NCBI GenBank assembly: GCA_015056205.1
Contig: SVGS01000001.1
Location: 244,365-308,364, forward strand
Length of the DNA stretch: 64,000 bases
Direction: 5' to 3'
DNA from: Clostridiales bacterium
GTDB taxonomy: Bacteria; Bacillota; Clostridia; Christensenellales; Aristaeellaceae
A program made the translations under genes and the position numbers. This document shows positions 26,763-35,756 of this stretch, in pieces (position 1 is the stretch's first letter; the number at the start of each line of letters is the position of its first letter). Under the pieces are notes generated by a model. That model did no database searches, was not told the origin of the DNA, and saw only the letters and a list, made by a program, of their open reading frames with translations.

Positions 26763-26770
26763 TCCCTTTT
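26741..26770. terminator. Terminator overlapping the GT1 stop codon
   Basis: AAAAGGGATC and GATCCCTTTT form a perfect 10-bp stem with a 10-base loop. The left arm is coding sequence of the GT1 gene. It can also end ctpA transcripts from the other strand, though the ctpA stop is 50 bases away. Confidence 0.8.
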
Positions 26771-26820
26771 CATGATAGCCGGCCTGCGCGATTTTGTGCG
26801 CTTTCCGGATGCGCTGGCTT

Positions 26821-28092
26821 TTACTTTATCAGTTCCAGCGCCGTTTCGTATGCTTTTTTCAGCTGCGGATCGTTCTGAATGTCCGCGAACTCATACATTC
26901 CGTTATCCCCTTCTTCGAGCGGCACCTCGAGATCGGGAACAATTCCGTTCTTATGAACCGCATATCCGTTGGGCGTGAAATACTGTGCGACTGTCATCTG
27001 GTATCCTGCCCCTTTATCGCCGACATTCAGGACAACCTGAATGATTCCCTTACCAAAGCTGGTCACTCCGACAATCTTTGCATTAGCCCGGTCCCGAAGC
27101 GCGCCGGCGAGAATTTCCGAAGCGCTGGCACTGTATTCATTCATCAGAATAACAATCGGAATCTCGACTTTGCCGTCTTTCGTCTGATATTCCGTATGGA
27201 CTTCTTCCCCGTCTCTGTATACCAGATAACAAAGTTCACCGGCATCGAGGAAAAGGTCGGCTATATATCTGGCGTGCTCCACCCAGCCGCCCCGGTTATC
27301 CCGCAGATCAATGATCAGGGCTTTGAGCTGCTGCTTTTCCAGCTCGTTCAGCGCATTTTCAAATTCCTTGTCGGATTGCCCGGCAAACTCATAATAAGCG
27401 ATATATCCGATCTGACCGTCCAGCATCTTACTGTTCACCTGATTGACGCTGACGCCGCGGCGTTCAATCGTTTTTGTAATTTCCTCTCCGTTGCGGATGA
27501 AAGTGACCTCAACCGTCGTCCCTTCCTGCCCTCTCATAACGCTGACGGCTTCATCCAGTGTATCGGGTGTGACATAGAGATCATCGCCAACACGATACAA
27601 AATGTCTCCGCGATGTACTCCGCTTTCCTCCGCAGGGCTTCCGTCAAAGACCCGGATGATGGTACACTGCTGCGTATTGTAGTTTGCGCTGATCATTACA
27701 CCGATTCCGACATAATTACCCGTATCGTCTTCCAGCATTTTCTGGAATTCTTCCGGACTGTAATAAAAGGAATACGGATCATCCAGTCCCGCCATCAGGC
27801 CCCTCGCGGCATATTCGACCATTTTATCGTAATCCGGCTCAATATAAAAATACTGGCTGGCGGCATTGTAAATATCGAGCACGTCCGAAAAACGCCTGTA
27901 CTGTTCATATTCCGCGCGGGGTATGGTTACCGTATCGCCTTGTTCATCAGAGGATCCTGTCTGAATCACCGTTTCTTTTTTTTCTGAATTGGAAAAAAGA
28001 GATTCAAGCTGACTCATCGTTCCCTGGGTGCATCCTGTCAGAAGGCAGAGCATCGTCAGAACACAGAAGATCATCATCATTTTCTTTTTCAT
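26821..28092 (-). CDS. ctpA: C-terminal processing protease, lipoprotein (S41)
   Basis: A 423-residue extracytoplasmic serine protease. The signal peptide ends in the lipobox LLTGC (Cys21), so it should be anchored in the membrane as a lipoprotein, whereas B. subtilis CtpA/CtpB are not. A PDZ domain (about 120-215, VGIGVMISA with DILYRVGD) precedes the S41 domain with the catalytic serine in NEYSASASEILAG and the lysine in SFGKGIIQ. Substrates are unknown; relatives act on wall hydrolases or sigma-factor pathways. It follows the PucR-type regulator by 18 bases. Confidence 0.92.
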   Translation of the reverse strand: MKKKMMMIFCVLTMLCLLTGCTQGTMSQLESLFSNSEKKETVIQTGSSDEQGDTVTIPRAEYEQYRRFSDVLDIYNAASQYFYIEPDYDKMVEYAARGLMAGLDDPYSFYYSPEEFQKMLEDDTGNYVGIGVMISANYNTQQCTIIRVFDGSPAEESGVHRGDILYRVGDDLYVTPDTLDEAVSVMRGQEGTTVEVTFIRNGEEITKTIERRGVSVNQVNSKMLDGQIGYIAYYEFAGQSDKEFENALNELEKQQLKALIIDLRDNRGGWVEHARYIADLFLDAGELCYLVYRDGEEVHTEYQTKDGKVEIPIVILMNEYSASASEILAGALRDRANAKIVGVTSFGKGIIQVVLNVGDKGAGYQMTVAQYFTPNGYAVHKNGIVPDLEVPLEEGDNGMYEFADIQNDPQLKKAYETALELIK

Positions 28093-28110
28093 TTCTGTTT
28101 CCTTTCTCAG

Positions 28111-29070
28111 TCAGATCTCATCTCTCGCTGTATCTTCCGGAAGATGAAGCAGGATATAAAAAACGCAGGCATCCGTAAAGCGTTTCAAATCCATTCCGGT
28201 ACTTTTCCGTATTTTTTCAAGCCGGTAGGTCAGTGTATTCCGGTGAACAAACATCCGTCTCGCTGTCGTGGAAAGGTTCAGATCGTTTTCGAAGAAGGAA
28301 CGGATGGTTTCCAGCATTTCCTCATTCCGAATCAGATCCGGATCTTTCCTGAAAAATTCTTCCCGGAGCGATTTCCTTCTGTCCGCCGGAATGGCGCCGA
28401 GCATTCTTTCCAGAAACAGGCTCTTATAACGGAAAACATTTCCTGCCAGATGATACTGTGAAGCGGTTTCCAGCGCCATCAGGCCTTCTTCATAACTGTC
28501 CGGAAGCGTCTGCCATGAATCCTTGCACTCGCCGATCCCGCATACGGCGGAAAAGCCTTCTTCCACTTCCAGTGTTTCCAGTACTGCCCGGGCATATTCC
28601 TCCGCTTCATCGCTTTCCGGGGAATGGTTGCTTCGAATGAAGGCAGCTGTATTATACTTCATGGGAATCAGAAGATCCCCCCGGTTCATGGGGGCTGCCG
28701 TCCTGAGCAGGTCGGTAAACGGCTGTTCACCGCGCCCCTGGGCTGTAAATACCAGGACGTTTCGATGCTGCAGAAACGGAATCTGAAGATCTGCGATTTT
28801 GATCTCCGCTCCCTGACCGGTTTTTCGTTCCAGCAGCCTTCGAAACAGGTCGTCATTTCTGTTCAGGGAAGAGGAAACGACGTTTTCCCGGAGCGTATCC
28901 ATGGCTCTTCGGTTCTCCGGTCTGTCTTCGGTGATGATACAATACCCGCCTTTCAGACAGTACAAATTCTTTTGAAAACAAACCAGATCCGCATTCTCCG
29001 CATCAAACAGATCCCGGATTTCCCCGGATAATGCTCCGATTGGAATCATGCGAAATGAAGACTCTTCCAC
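28111..29070 (-). CDS. PucR/CdaR-type transcriptional regulator
   Basis: 319 residues. The C terminus (LSTTARRMFVHRNTLTYRLEKIRKSTGMDL) is the PucR-family helix-turn-helix (HTH_30), preceded by a GGDEF-like CdaR middle region with ALETASQYH. The N-terminal 120 residues form an unassigned sensing domain. The track start is GTG with a poor ribosome site; an ATG seven codons in (MIPIGALSG) is an alternative. Such regulators usually respond to small metabolites. Co-transcribed with ctpA; target genes are not evident, although the divergent esterase promoter is 40 bases away. Confidence 0.8.
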   Translation of the reverse strand: MEESSFRMIPIGALSGEIRDLFDAENADLVCFQKNLYCLKGGYCIITEDRPENRRAMDTLRENVVSSSLNRNDDLFRRLLERKTGQGAEIKIADLQIPFLQHRNVLVFTAQGRGEQPFTDLLRTAAPMNRGDLLIPMKYNTAAFIRSNHSPESDEAEEYARAVLETLEVEEGFSAVCGIGECKDSWQTLPDSYEEGLMALETASQYHLAGNVFRYKSLFLERMLGAIPADRRKSLREEFFRKDPDLIRNEEMLETIRSFFENDLNLSTTARRMFVHRNTLTYRLEKIRKSTGMDLKRFTDACVFYILLHLPEDTARDEI

Positions 29071-29112
29071 GCTCTTTGCTCACTTCCCGTTCCGCTGATC
29101 GCTGATTTGATA

Positions 29113-29141
29113 ATTATATCACATCCTGGCCGGAATGAAAA
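29113..29141 (-). promoter_or_regulatory. Promoter for the PucR-type gene and ctpA
   Basis: Minus strand: TTTTCA, 17-base spacer and TGATATAAT, an extended -10. Confidence 0.65.
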
Positions 29142-29146
29142 CCGAA

Positions 29147-29175
29147 TTGTTTCTCGTTCTGATTTATGATATGAT
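29147..29175 (+). promoter_or_regulatory. Promoter for the esterase gene
   Basis: TTGTTT, 17-base spacer and TGATATGAT, an extended -10. It starts 6 bases from the divergent -35, so a regulator bound here could act on both genes. Confidence 0.55.
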
Positions 29176-29207
29176 GTTCCGGATCAATTGCTTTTTCGAG
29201 GAGGCTT

Positions 29208-29996
29208 ATGATGGCGAAATTCCATATTGAATATTATTCCAATGCGCTGCACCGCAGAACCACCTTTGATATGCTGATTCCGAATGATATTCGTCAGGAT
29301 ATTCCCTGGGAAAAAAAGGATGATGCTGACCGCGGAATCAAAACACTGTTCTGGCTTCATGGATATACCGGACGGTCGGAAAACTGGGTTCCGGAAGAAC
29401 TCTGTGAAAAATTTCAGATCGCCGTGGTTATGCCGACTGCGGAAAATTCCTTCTATCTGGACGGCGAAGCCACCGGCCGCGCTTATGAAACGATGGTGGC
29501 CGTCGAACTGGTGGATTATGTGCGAAAAACCTTCTCTTTGGCCAGTTCACCGGAAGATACCTATATAGCCGGCTTGTCGATGGGTGGTTTCGGTGCTCTC
29601 CATACCGGTCTGGCCCACCCGGACCGGTTTGGGAAAATCGGCTGTATGTCTTCCGCGCTGATTGTTCATGAAATCGCTCATGCCAAGCCGGGTTTTGATA
29701 ATGGAATCGGGAACTATGCCTATTACCGTTCCTGCTTCGGGGATCTGGAAACAGTGGAGGAAAGAGATGTCAATCCGGAAATACTGGCTCTCCGTCTGAA
29801 AGAAACCGCTTCCGCTTTTCCGGAACTGTTCATGTGCTGCGGAACGGAAGATTTTCTGATTGAGCCCAATCGCTACTTCCATCGTTTTCTGGTTGAGAAT
29901 AAGATTCCTCATCAGTATTTTGAAAGCCCCGGCGGTCACGATGGGGTCTTCTGGAGCGAATACATTGTTAAGATAATTAACTGGATGTTTGCCTGA
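29208..29996 (+). CDS. Alpha/beta-hydrolase esterase (tributyrin esterase/FrmB-like)
   Basis: 262 residues of the putative-esterase family that includes tributyrin esterase, S-formylglutathione hydrolase and acetyl-xylan esterases. FWLHGYTGRSENW is the oxyanion loop, the nucleophile is S124 in AGLSMGGFGAL and the histidine is in SPGGHDGVFW. No signal peptide, so it is cytoplasmic. Removal of acetyl groups from imported oligosaccharides would fit the xylanolytic enzymes nearby but is not shown. GAGGAGG precedes the ATG; a second ATG follows directly. Confidence 0.86.
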   Translation: MMAKFHIEYYSNALHRRTTFDMLIPNDIRQDIPWEKKDDADRGIKTLFWLHGYTGRSENWVPEELCEKFQIAVVMPTAENSFYLDGEATGRAYETMVAVELVDYVRKTFSLASSPEDTYIAGLSMGGFGALHTGLAHPDRFGKIGCMSSALIVHEIAHAKPGFDNGIGNYAYYRSCFGDLETVEERDVNPEILALRLKETASAFPELFMCCGTEDFLIEPNRYFHRFLVENKIPHQYFESPGGHDGVFWSEYIVKIINWMFA

Positions 29997-30012
29997 TTCT
30001 GCAGGAGGCAAT

Positions 30013-30705
30013 ATGGTTCCCTTGCGCAAAATCTTATTTATTTTTTCTCTTATTATGGTTTTATTTCCGCTTTCCGGTTTCGCGGCAGATGAATTTCCCT
30101 TTGAAGACAACCGTTTTCAGGGAGTCTATACCACGGAAAATCTTGATCGTATCATCGATGCCTATAATTTGTTTCAGGATTGGTACTGGACATCTCAGGG
30201 CAATACGGAACAGGATTTTCACGGCCGTCTGGAATGCCCCGGCTGGACCGAATCCTCTGAAAAGGTGCATCATCTTCGTTTTCTTCCCGGATGGTATGGC
30301 TGCCGGTGGGGTGTTCACCGCATCAATCCCGAAGCGCCTTCCAAATATGGCTATGGCGAATGTTATGGCTTCGCTCAGTTCATTGGATATCTGCTCTCCG
30401 GGGAACGCAATCCCCAGCACAAGTGGCGGTTCTATTATTCCATTCAGGATGCCGGAGGGCTGAAAGTAGGCGATATCCTGCGAGTGGAATACATCTGGAA
30501 AGATGTATCCTATCGGCACAGTGCCGTCGTATATGCCGTACGGGGAGAAGAAGTGACTTTTCTGCAAGCCTCCGGAAGCTCTTACAATCAGATCTCTGTG
30601 GACGCCGGTTTCAGCGACGGTTTTTATCAGGATGTTCGATCTATAGAAGAGCTCGCGCACCTGCCTTATCTGAAAATCAGCAGGAGTAAGCAGAATACAA
30701 ATTAG
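30013..30705 (+). CDS. Secreted cysteine-peptidase-like (NlpC/CHAP-like) protein
   Basis: 230 residues from the ATG after GCAGGAGG; the track start eight codons upstream overlaps the esterase. A signal peptide (LRKILFIFSLIMVLFPLSGFAA) makes it exported. YGYGECYGFAQFIGYLL places Cys117 at the start of a helix, and VSYRHSAVVYAV places His169 on a strand, with a DILRVEY loop between; this is the order of papain-like NlpC/P60 and CHAP domains. I infer a wall or peptide hydrolase. No wall-binding domain is present. It does not match a named family closely. Confidence 0.6.
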   Translation: MVPLRKILFIFSLIMVLFPLSGFAADEFPFEDNRFQGVYTTENLDRIIDAYNLFQDWYWTSQGNTEQDFHGRLECPGWTESSEKVHHLRFLPGWYGCRWGVHRINPEAPSKYGYGECYGFAQFIGYLLSGERNPQHKWRFYYSIQDAGGLKVGDILRVEYIWKDVSYRHSAVVYAVRGEEVTFLQASGSSYNQISVDAGFSDGFYQDVRSIEELAHLPYLKISRSKQNTN

Positions 30706-30748
30706 TCTGAGAGCTGTCCGAAGTCATCCGAGCCATTGTCACATTGAA

Positions 30749-30786
30749 CACAAAAAAGGATTCGGAAAACCGAATCCTTTTTTGTG
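30749..30786. terminator. Bidirectional terminator between convergent genes
   Basis: A perfect 17-bp stem (CACAAAAAAGGATTCGG and its complement) with an AAAA loop. It serves both the secreted protein gene and the ABC ATPase gene. Confidence 0.93.
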
Positions 30787-30806
30787 AAATATAGTATCCA
30801 GATGAA

Positions 30807-31928
30807 TTACTTGTTCAGGATAGTCTTTTCCGTTTCCTTGTCGAAGAAGTGCAGGTGATTGGTATCCATGGCAATCTTAATCTTGCTGCCGGCTTTGCTG
30901 GATGTCCGGGGATCCACGCGGGCGATGATATTGCCGTCTTTGCCGGTGGTGCTCAGATACAGATAGGTTTCAGAACCCATCAATTCGGTAACTTCCACAT
31001 CCACATCAATCGTGGCGGTCGCAAACTCAGCCAGCTTCTGCTCGTCGTCATGGATGTTTTCAGGACGAATGCCCATTACGACTTCCTTGCCGACATAGCT
31101 TTCATCAACAAACTTGGAAACCTTCTTTTCCGGCACAACGATCTTGTTTTCGCCGAACTTCGCAACGACATCCTGGCCTTCCCGCTCCAGCCGCACATTG
31201 AAGAAGTTCATCTGGGGGCTTCCGATGAATCCGGCAACGAATTCATTGGCCGGATAGTCGTACAGATTCTGAGGAGTATCCACCTGCTGCACAACGCCGT
31301 CCTTCATGACCACGATCCGGCTGGCCATGGTCATAGCTTCAGTCTGGTCATGGGTAACATAGATGAAGGTAGTCTGCAGTCTCTGATGCAGCTTGGTGAT
31401 TTCGGTACGCATTGCTACACGGAGCTTGGCGTCCAGGTTAGACAGAGGCTCGTCGAACAGGAAGACCTTGGGTTCACGAACGATAGCACGGCCCAGAGCA
31501 ACACGCTGACGCTGACCGCCGGACAGAGCCTTCGGCTTCCGGTTCAGCAGATGAGCGATGTCCAGAATCTTGGCGGCTTCTTCCACGCGGCGCTTGATTT
31601 CATCCTTCGGGGTTTTGCGCAGCTTCAGACCGAAGGCCATGTTGTCATACACGGTCATATGGGGATACAGAGCGTAGTTCTGGAACACCATGGCGATATC
31701 GCGATCCTTGGGCGCTACGTCATTGACCAGTTTGTCACCGATATAAAGCTCGCCATCGGAAATTTCTTCCAGACCGGCGACCATGCGCAGGGTGGTGGAC
31801 TTACCGCAGCCGGAGGGGCCGACCAGAACAATAAACTCTTTGTCTTCGATATCCAGCGTGAAATCGCTGACAGCGGTTACGTTTCCGGAGTAGATCTTGT
31901 AGATATGCTGGAGAGATACACTTGCCAT
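30807..31928 (-). CDS. ugpC: ABC transporter ATPase of the UgpC/MsmK carbohydrate-importer type
   Basis: 373 residues from the ATG after GAGGAGGAAAG. Walker [10 protein letters not shown], signature [14 protein letters not shown], Walker [17 protein letters not shown] and the switch histidine in YVTHDQTEA are complete. The C-terminal TOBE/OB-fold region (about 240-373, GIRPENIHD) is where enzyme IIA-Glc or other regulators bind in MalK. Proteins of this type energise several sugar importers at once, and none of the permeases or binding proteins is adjacent, as expected for a shared MsmK-like ATPase. Confidence 0.92.
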   Translation of the reverse strand: MASVSLQHIYKIYSGNVTAVSDFTLDIEDKEFIVLVGPSGCGKSTTLRMVAGLEEISDGELYIGDKLVNDVAPKDRDIAMVFQNYALYPHMTVYDNMAFGLKLRKTPKDEIKRRVEEAAKILDIAHLLNRKPKALSGGQRQRVALGRAIVREPKVFLFDEPLSNLDAKLRVAMRTEITKLHQRLQTTFIYVTHDQTEAMTMASRIVVMKDGVVQQVDTPQNLYDYPANEFVAGFIGSPQMNFFNVRLEREGQDVVAKFGENKIVVPEKKVSKFVDESYVGKEVVMGIRPENIHDDEQKLAEFATATIDVDVEVTELMGSETYLYLSTTGKDGNIIARVDPRTSSKAGSKIKIAMDTNHLHFFDKETEKTILNK

Positions 31929-31992
31929 AGACGCTTTCCTCCTCATTTTTCAGGGATTCCCCTGTTTATGCGAATATTATAGTAAAAAGAAA

Positions 31993-32026
31993 CAAAAAAA
32001 GAAATAGACTGATTATACAATCTATT
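31993..32026 (-). terminator. Terminator of the obg-murC-coaD operon
   Basis: Minus strand: a 9-bp stem AATAGATTG/CAGTCTATT (one G-U pair) with a 6-base loop, then TTCTTTTTTTG. It follows the coiled-coil gene. Confidence 0.75.
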
Positions 32027-32059
32027 CCTTCACTTTTTGTGCAAACAGGCCAATCCATC

Positions 32060-32698
32060 TTACCGGTGATTCCGGATCTCATTTCGTTCCAGACGAATGC
32101 TGTTGATCAGCTCACTCATTCTCCGGTCGGTATCCGCCAGCAGGGAGTCAATATAGTCCAGAGTATTTTTGTGCAGCATGGCGGATTCCTGCCGCGCACT
32201 TTCGCGCAGTTCCTCGCTCTCTACCCGGGCCCGGCGCACAATGCTCTCCTCATCCACAAGCTGCCTGGCTTTTTTCTCCGCTTCCTCTCCGATACGCTGG
32301 GCTTCTGCTTTTGCCGCTTCCACGCAGGCATTGGCTTCCTGATTGGCTCTTTCCACCAGGGAACGGGCTTCATAATTTGCCTGTTCCATCATCTGCTGAG
32401 CCTTCTGCGAAGCCTCGTTGACCATATTCTGAGCCTGAGCGGAAGCGTTCTCCAGAATTTCATTCTGTTTGTTCTCCGTCTCCCGGCGAATCGTTTCTTC
32501 CTGTTCCACGATCTCCGCGGCTTTGGCTACCGTATCAGGCAGATGCTCTTCCAGGTATTCAAGCTGAGCCTGCATTACCGCCCGGTTAACGGTGCAGGTT
32601 TCACTGTTCAGTAAAGATTTTCGGGCACTGGAAAGCTCCTGTTTCAAAACCCGGATAGCTTTCAGGCATTCCTGCGAACTGTTAAGATCCGCGGCCAT
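32060..32698 (-). CDS. Coiled-coil protein, DivIVA/AtpF-like
   Basis: 212 residues, highly charged and alanine- and glutamate-rich. About residues 60-180 form one long heptad-repeat coiled coil (NMVNEASQKAQQMMEQANYE and similar 11-residue periods with A at core positions), with a short helical head and a globular-free tail ending LINSIRLERNEIRNHR. No membrane span. Proteins of this look follow coaD in many Clostridia and are usually annotated as ATPase subunit b-like; the function is not known. A septum or wall-growth scaffold is possible by analogy with DivIVA. Confidence 0.65.
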   Translation of the reverse strand: MAADLNSSQECLKAIRVLKQELSSARKSLLNSETCTVNRAVMQAQLEYLEEHLPDTVAKAAEIVEQEETIRRETENKQNEILENASAQAQNMVNEASQKAQQMMEQANYEARSLVERANQEANACVEAAKAEAQRIGEEAEKKARQLVDEESIVRRARVESEELRESARQESAMLHKNTLDYIDSLLADTDRRMSELINSIRLERNEIRNHR

Positions 32699-32728
32699 GG
32701 TTTCATTCCCCTTTCAATGATTGTGCGT

Positions 32729-33220
32729 TTATTCATAATGATTCGACAGGGCGGCAACAATATCCTCCGCGGTTTCCGGCGGCAGGAAAGGTTTCGGATC
32801 TCCTCCGAATCTGATTAATTCCCGGATTGCACTGGACGATACACAAGATACGGAATCCTCTGCCGGAATAATCAGGGTAGTCACCGAAGGAGCCAGCATT
32901 CGGTTAATCTCGGCAGACTGTTTCTCCGCGTCAAATTCAGTGGCATTCCGGGATCCCCGGATGATGCAGTTTTCCCCGTGGGCAATCATATACTCCGCGA
33001 GAAGTCCTTTCCAGAGGTCTACCTTCACATTGGGCAAATGACGGAGGCTTCGCTCCAGAAATTCCTTTCGCTGATCCGGAGTCAGGCTTCCTGCTTTGTG
33101 GACATTGATCATCACCGTCACTGTCACCCGCTCAAAAATTCGGGCGGCACGCGAAATCAGATTCATGTGGCCGGTTGTTACCGGATCAAAGGATCCCGGA
33201 ATCACACAGCTGCTCATCAA
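32729..33220 (-). CDS. coaD: Phosphopantetheine adenylyltransferase
   Basis: The fourth step of coenzyme A synthesis: transfers AMP to 4-phosphopantetheine. 163 residues, normal. The nucleotidyltransferase motif is GSFDPVTTGHMNLI (TGH), RGSRNATEFDAEKQSAEINR is the substrate region, and VSSSAIRELIRFGG is the ISSSxxR motif. The start overlaps the rsmD 3' end by 35 bases, an arrangement seen in many Firmicutes. Confidence 0.96.
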   Translation of the reverse strand: MMSSCVIPGSFDPVTTGHMNLISRAARIFERVTVTVMINVHKAGSLTPDQRKEFLERSLRHLPNVKVDLWKGLLAEYMIAHGENCIIRGSRNATEFDAEKQSAEINRMLAPSVTTLIIPAEDSVSCVSSSAIRELIRFGGDPKPFLPPETAEDIVAALSNHYE

Positions 33221-33770
33221 TTACCTCCTTTACCTGCCTGTAAAAAGTCACACCGCAGTAACCCCAGCTGCGCTCCCGAAAAGAGGAAAAAGCGGACGGA
33301 ACAACCGGCGGATGCCCCGCCTGGTGCTCGCATACAATGAACCCATCCTCCTGTATCAGCGGCTGTAAGGCGTTGAATACACCGCTCAGATCATTCATCT
33401 GATAAGGCGGATCCAGAAATACCAGATCGAATTTTTCGTTCATCTCCCGCAGCTTTCGAACCGCCGTTTCCCACTCGCACAGGAAAACGCTGGCGCGAGC
33501 GGTGAATCCGAGATTTTTCAGATTCTGCACCTCGCATGCGTGAGCCTTCAGGTCTCTGTCCACAAGCACGGCATGATCGGCTCCGCGGCTGAGCGCTTCC
33601 AGGCTCAATGCTCCGCTCCCGGCAAAAAGATCAAGAACGGCTGCTCCGTAAATCTGGGTTTGAAGCATATTGAACAGGTTCTCCCGTACGCGATCCAGTG
33701 TCGGTCGTGTATTCCGGCCGGCCGGAGCCTGAATGCTCCGCCCCCTTGCGGTTCCGGCAATAATCCGCAT
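33186..33770 (-). CDS. rsmD: 16S rRNA (guanine966-N2)-methyltransferase RsmD
   Basis: 194 residues. MRIIAGTARGR is the standard opening, VLDLFAGSGALSLEALSRGA the SAM-binding motif I and LVFLDPPYQM the DPPY catalytic motif IV of N2-guanine methyltransferases. Always paired with coaD in Firmicutes, as here. Confidence 0.95.
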   Translation of the reverse strand: MRIIAGTARGRSIQAPAGRNTRPTLDRVRENLFNMLQTQIYGAAVLDLFAGSGALSLEALSRGADHAVLVDRDLKAHACEVQNLKNLGFTARASVFLCEWETAVRKLREMNEKFDLVFLDPPYQMNDLSGVFNALQPLIQEDGFIVCEHQAGHPPVVPSAFSSFRERSWGYCGVTFYRQVKEVIDEQLCDSGIL

Positions 33771-33794
33771 ATTGTATGATTCCCCCGTTATGGA

Positions 33795-34613
33795 TCAGTT
33801 CAGCTGCTGCGGACCCGAGCGGCCGGATGATTGCCGCCGGAGCCTTCTTTCCCTCTTTTCCCGGCGAATTCGTTTTTTCGTGTTCTCCGCGATTTCCGTG
33901 TGAACGCGTGAACGGAGACCCGGCCCCTGAATAAAGCCGATTCCGTAGGCAATGGCAGGCAGCAGTACAATCACAGGGCTCAGTCTTTCCATCCACAGCG
34001 TCATCATCTTATTTGCGGCTGTTCCGGCCAGATTAATATAGGGAAGAATCATAATCCGAACGATCACACGAATCAGTTCAACCGCTGTCAGTCCCCTCGG
34101 ATTGGTATAGGCGGTCAGCGCTCCTCCGATCTCATCCCGGCCGAGATAGGATTGCAGCCATCCGGGAATCGTTCCCTGCGATGAGGTTTGCAGGGATGTG
34201 GTCAGCGCCAGTACAAGCGCGAGAATGAAAAAAGGAAGCGTCCCTGCTGCGGCCATGATCAATCCCTTCAGCGGATGATAGCTCAGACGCACTTCGCTGT
34301 CCGAAACGTTTTCCTGCTTTTCTTTTCTCTGCCAGACAATCTCGCCGCGGGCAACAGCGTTTTCACCGTAATTTGCGCCGTTATTATAAAAAATGAGAAG
34401 AATGCCGACGATAATCACCAGATTGACACCGATTCGCAGAAACGCCTGAGAAAATCCGGTCATGGAACATACGATCAGCGAAACGAAGTAAACCATCAGC
34501 AGCGTGCCGAAAAAGAACAGCGCTTTTTTCCAGGTTTCAGTATCTACAGGAGTTCCCTGAGTAAAAGGCTTTTTGATCCCGCCGGTCTTTTTCTGTGAGT
34601 TCGATGTTTTCAT
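33795..34613 (-). CDS. Multi-span membrane protein, unknown
   Basis: 272 residues with about five hydrophobic segments: near 31-53 (FFFGTLLMVYFVSLIVCSM), 58-78 (IGVNLVIIVGILLIF), 116-138 (AAAGTLPFFILALVLALTT), 183-205 and 211-232 (SPVIVLLPAIAYGIGFI). Short Lys/Arg-rich tails sit at both ends, the last one RREKRERRLRRQ. I recognise no family. It lies between alr and rsmD with gaps of 21 and 24 bases, so it is expressed with wall and CoA genes, but that gives no function. Confidence 0.7.
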   Translation of the reverse strand: MKTSNSQKKTGGIKKPFTQGTPVDTETWKKALFFFGTLLMVYFVSLIVCSMTGFSQAFLRIGVNLVIIVGILLIFYNNGANYGENAVARGEIVWQRKEKQENVSDSEVRLSYHPLKGLIMAAAGTLPFFILALVLALTTSLQTSSQGTIPGWLQSYLGRDEIGGALTAYTNPRGLTAVELIRVIVRIMILPYINLAGTAANKMMTLWMERLSPVIVLLPAIAYGIGFIQGPGLRSRVHTEIAENTKKRIRREKRERRLRRQSSGRSGPQQLN

Positions 34614-34634
34614 CAGTATGATCCCTCCTGTTTC

Positions 34635-35756
34635 TTATACCGGTTCATCTGCCCGGATCCGTGTTACCCTGCTTCCTGAACTCAGCAGGATTTCATAGCT
34701 GATCGTCTGACACCATCCCGCAATATCCTCAGCCGTAATCTCCTCCTGACCGCTTCGGCCCATCAGAACCACCGGATCCCCTTCCTGTATTTCCTGATCG
34801 CCGGTGATATCCACCATCATCTGATCCATGCAGATCCGTCCGATGACCTTCCATCTTCTGCCCCGAATCAGAACTTCCGCCTTTCCGGAGGCGCAGCGAT
34901 GGTAACCGTCGCCGTATCCGCAGGTGATGGCGGCGATTCGGGCCGGGTGATCTGTACGGTAAGTTCTGCCGTAACTGATATATGCTCCTGCGGGGACTTC
35001 GTGAATATAGCTGACCCTGCACATCCATCTCATACAGGGTTTCAGCTGCAGCTCCGACGGTACAGGCGGATATCCGTACAGGGAAATACCGGCCCGGACC
35101 ATCTCCAGGCTCATCTCCGGATGTCTTTGAATTGCCGCGGAATTCGCACAATGCCTGATCAGTCCGTCCGGAAGCAGTGCGGTCATATCCAGAAACCGTT
35201 TAAACTGTGCTTCCGTATAGGCTTCTCCTTCCTCCCCGTCATCCGCGTCGGAAAAGTGGGTAAACGCCCCGGTCAGGCGCAGATGCTCGGCTTTATTCAG
35301 GGCTGAGAGCAGCTCACAAAGCGCATCCTCAGTCCGTACGCCGATCCGTCCCATTCCCGTATCGATTTTAATATGGACTTCAGTCTGTTTTCCAAGCTTT
35401 GCGCTCGCTTTTTCGCAAATCCGAATCATTTCAGGGTTGCAGACCGTCTGAATCAGATCATTCTCCACACCCTCTTCCGCATCAGCGCCCGCCACCGCTC
35501 CCAGCACCAGAATCGGAGCGGAAATGCCTGCTGCCCGAAGCAGGCTGCCCTCATCTGCTGTTGCTACGGCCAGCATATCTGCCCCGCCGGCGAGGGCCGC
35601 CCGCGCGGCCAGCAGCGCTCCGTGCCCGTATCCGTCCGCTTTGACCACTGCCATAACTTTAGCTGTATCCGGAACGATAGTCCGGATCGATTGCATGTTG
35701 CGGGTAATTGCCTCGGAATCCATGATGCGAATGTTTCTCGGAACAGGATGACTCAT
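34635..35756 (-). CDS. alr: Alanine racemase
   Basis: Makes D-alanine for peptidoglycan. The PLP lysine is K39 in AVVKADGYGHGA; the partner tyrosine lies in the AYISYGRTYRTDHPARIA region; CMDQMMVDIT and IAWC-type C-terminal strands follow. 373 residues, normal. The start overlaps the murC stop by four bases, so murC and alr, the enzyme that uses L-Ala and the one that consumes it, are coupled. Confidence 0.95.
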   Translation of the reverse strand: MSHPVPRNIRIMDSEAITRNMQSIRTIVPDTAKVMAVVKADGYGHGALLAARAALAGGADMLAVATADEGSLLRAAGISAPILVLGAVAGADAEEGVENDLIQTVCNPEMIRICEKASAKLGKQTEVHIKIDTGMGRIGVRTEDALCELLSALNKAEHLRLTGAFTHFSDADDGEEGEAYTEAQFKRFLDMTALLPDGLIRHCANSAAIQRHPEMSLEMVRAGISLYGYPPVPSELQLKPCMRWMCRVSYIHEVPAGAYISYGRTYRTDHPARIAAITCGYGDGYHRCASGKAEVLIRGRRWKVIGRICMDQMMVDITGDQEIQEGDPVVLMGRSGQEEITAEDIAGWCQTISYEILLSSGSRVTRIRADEPV

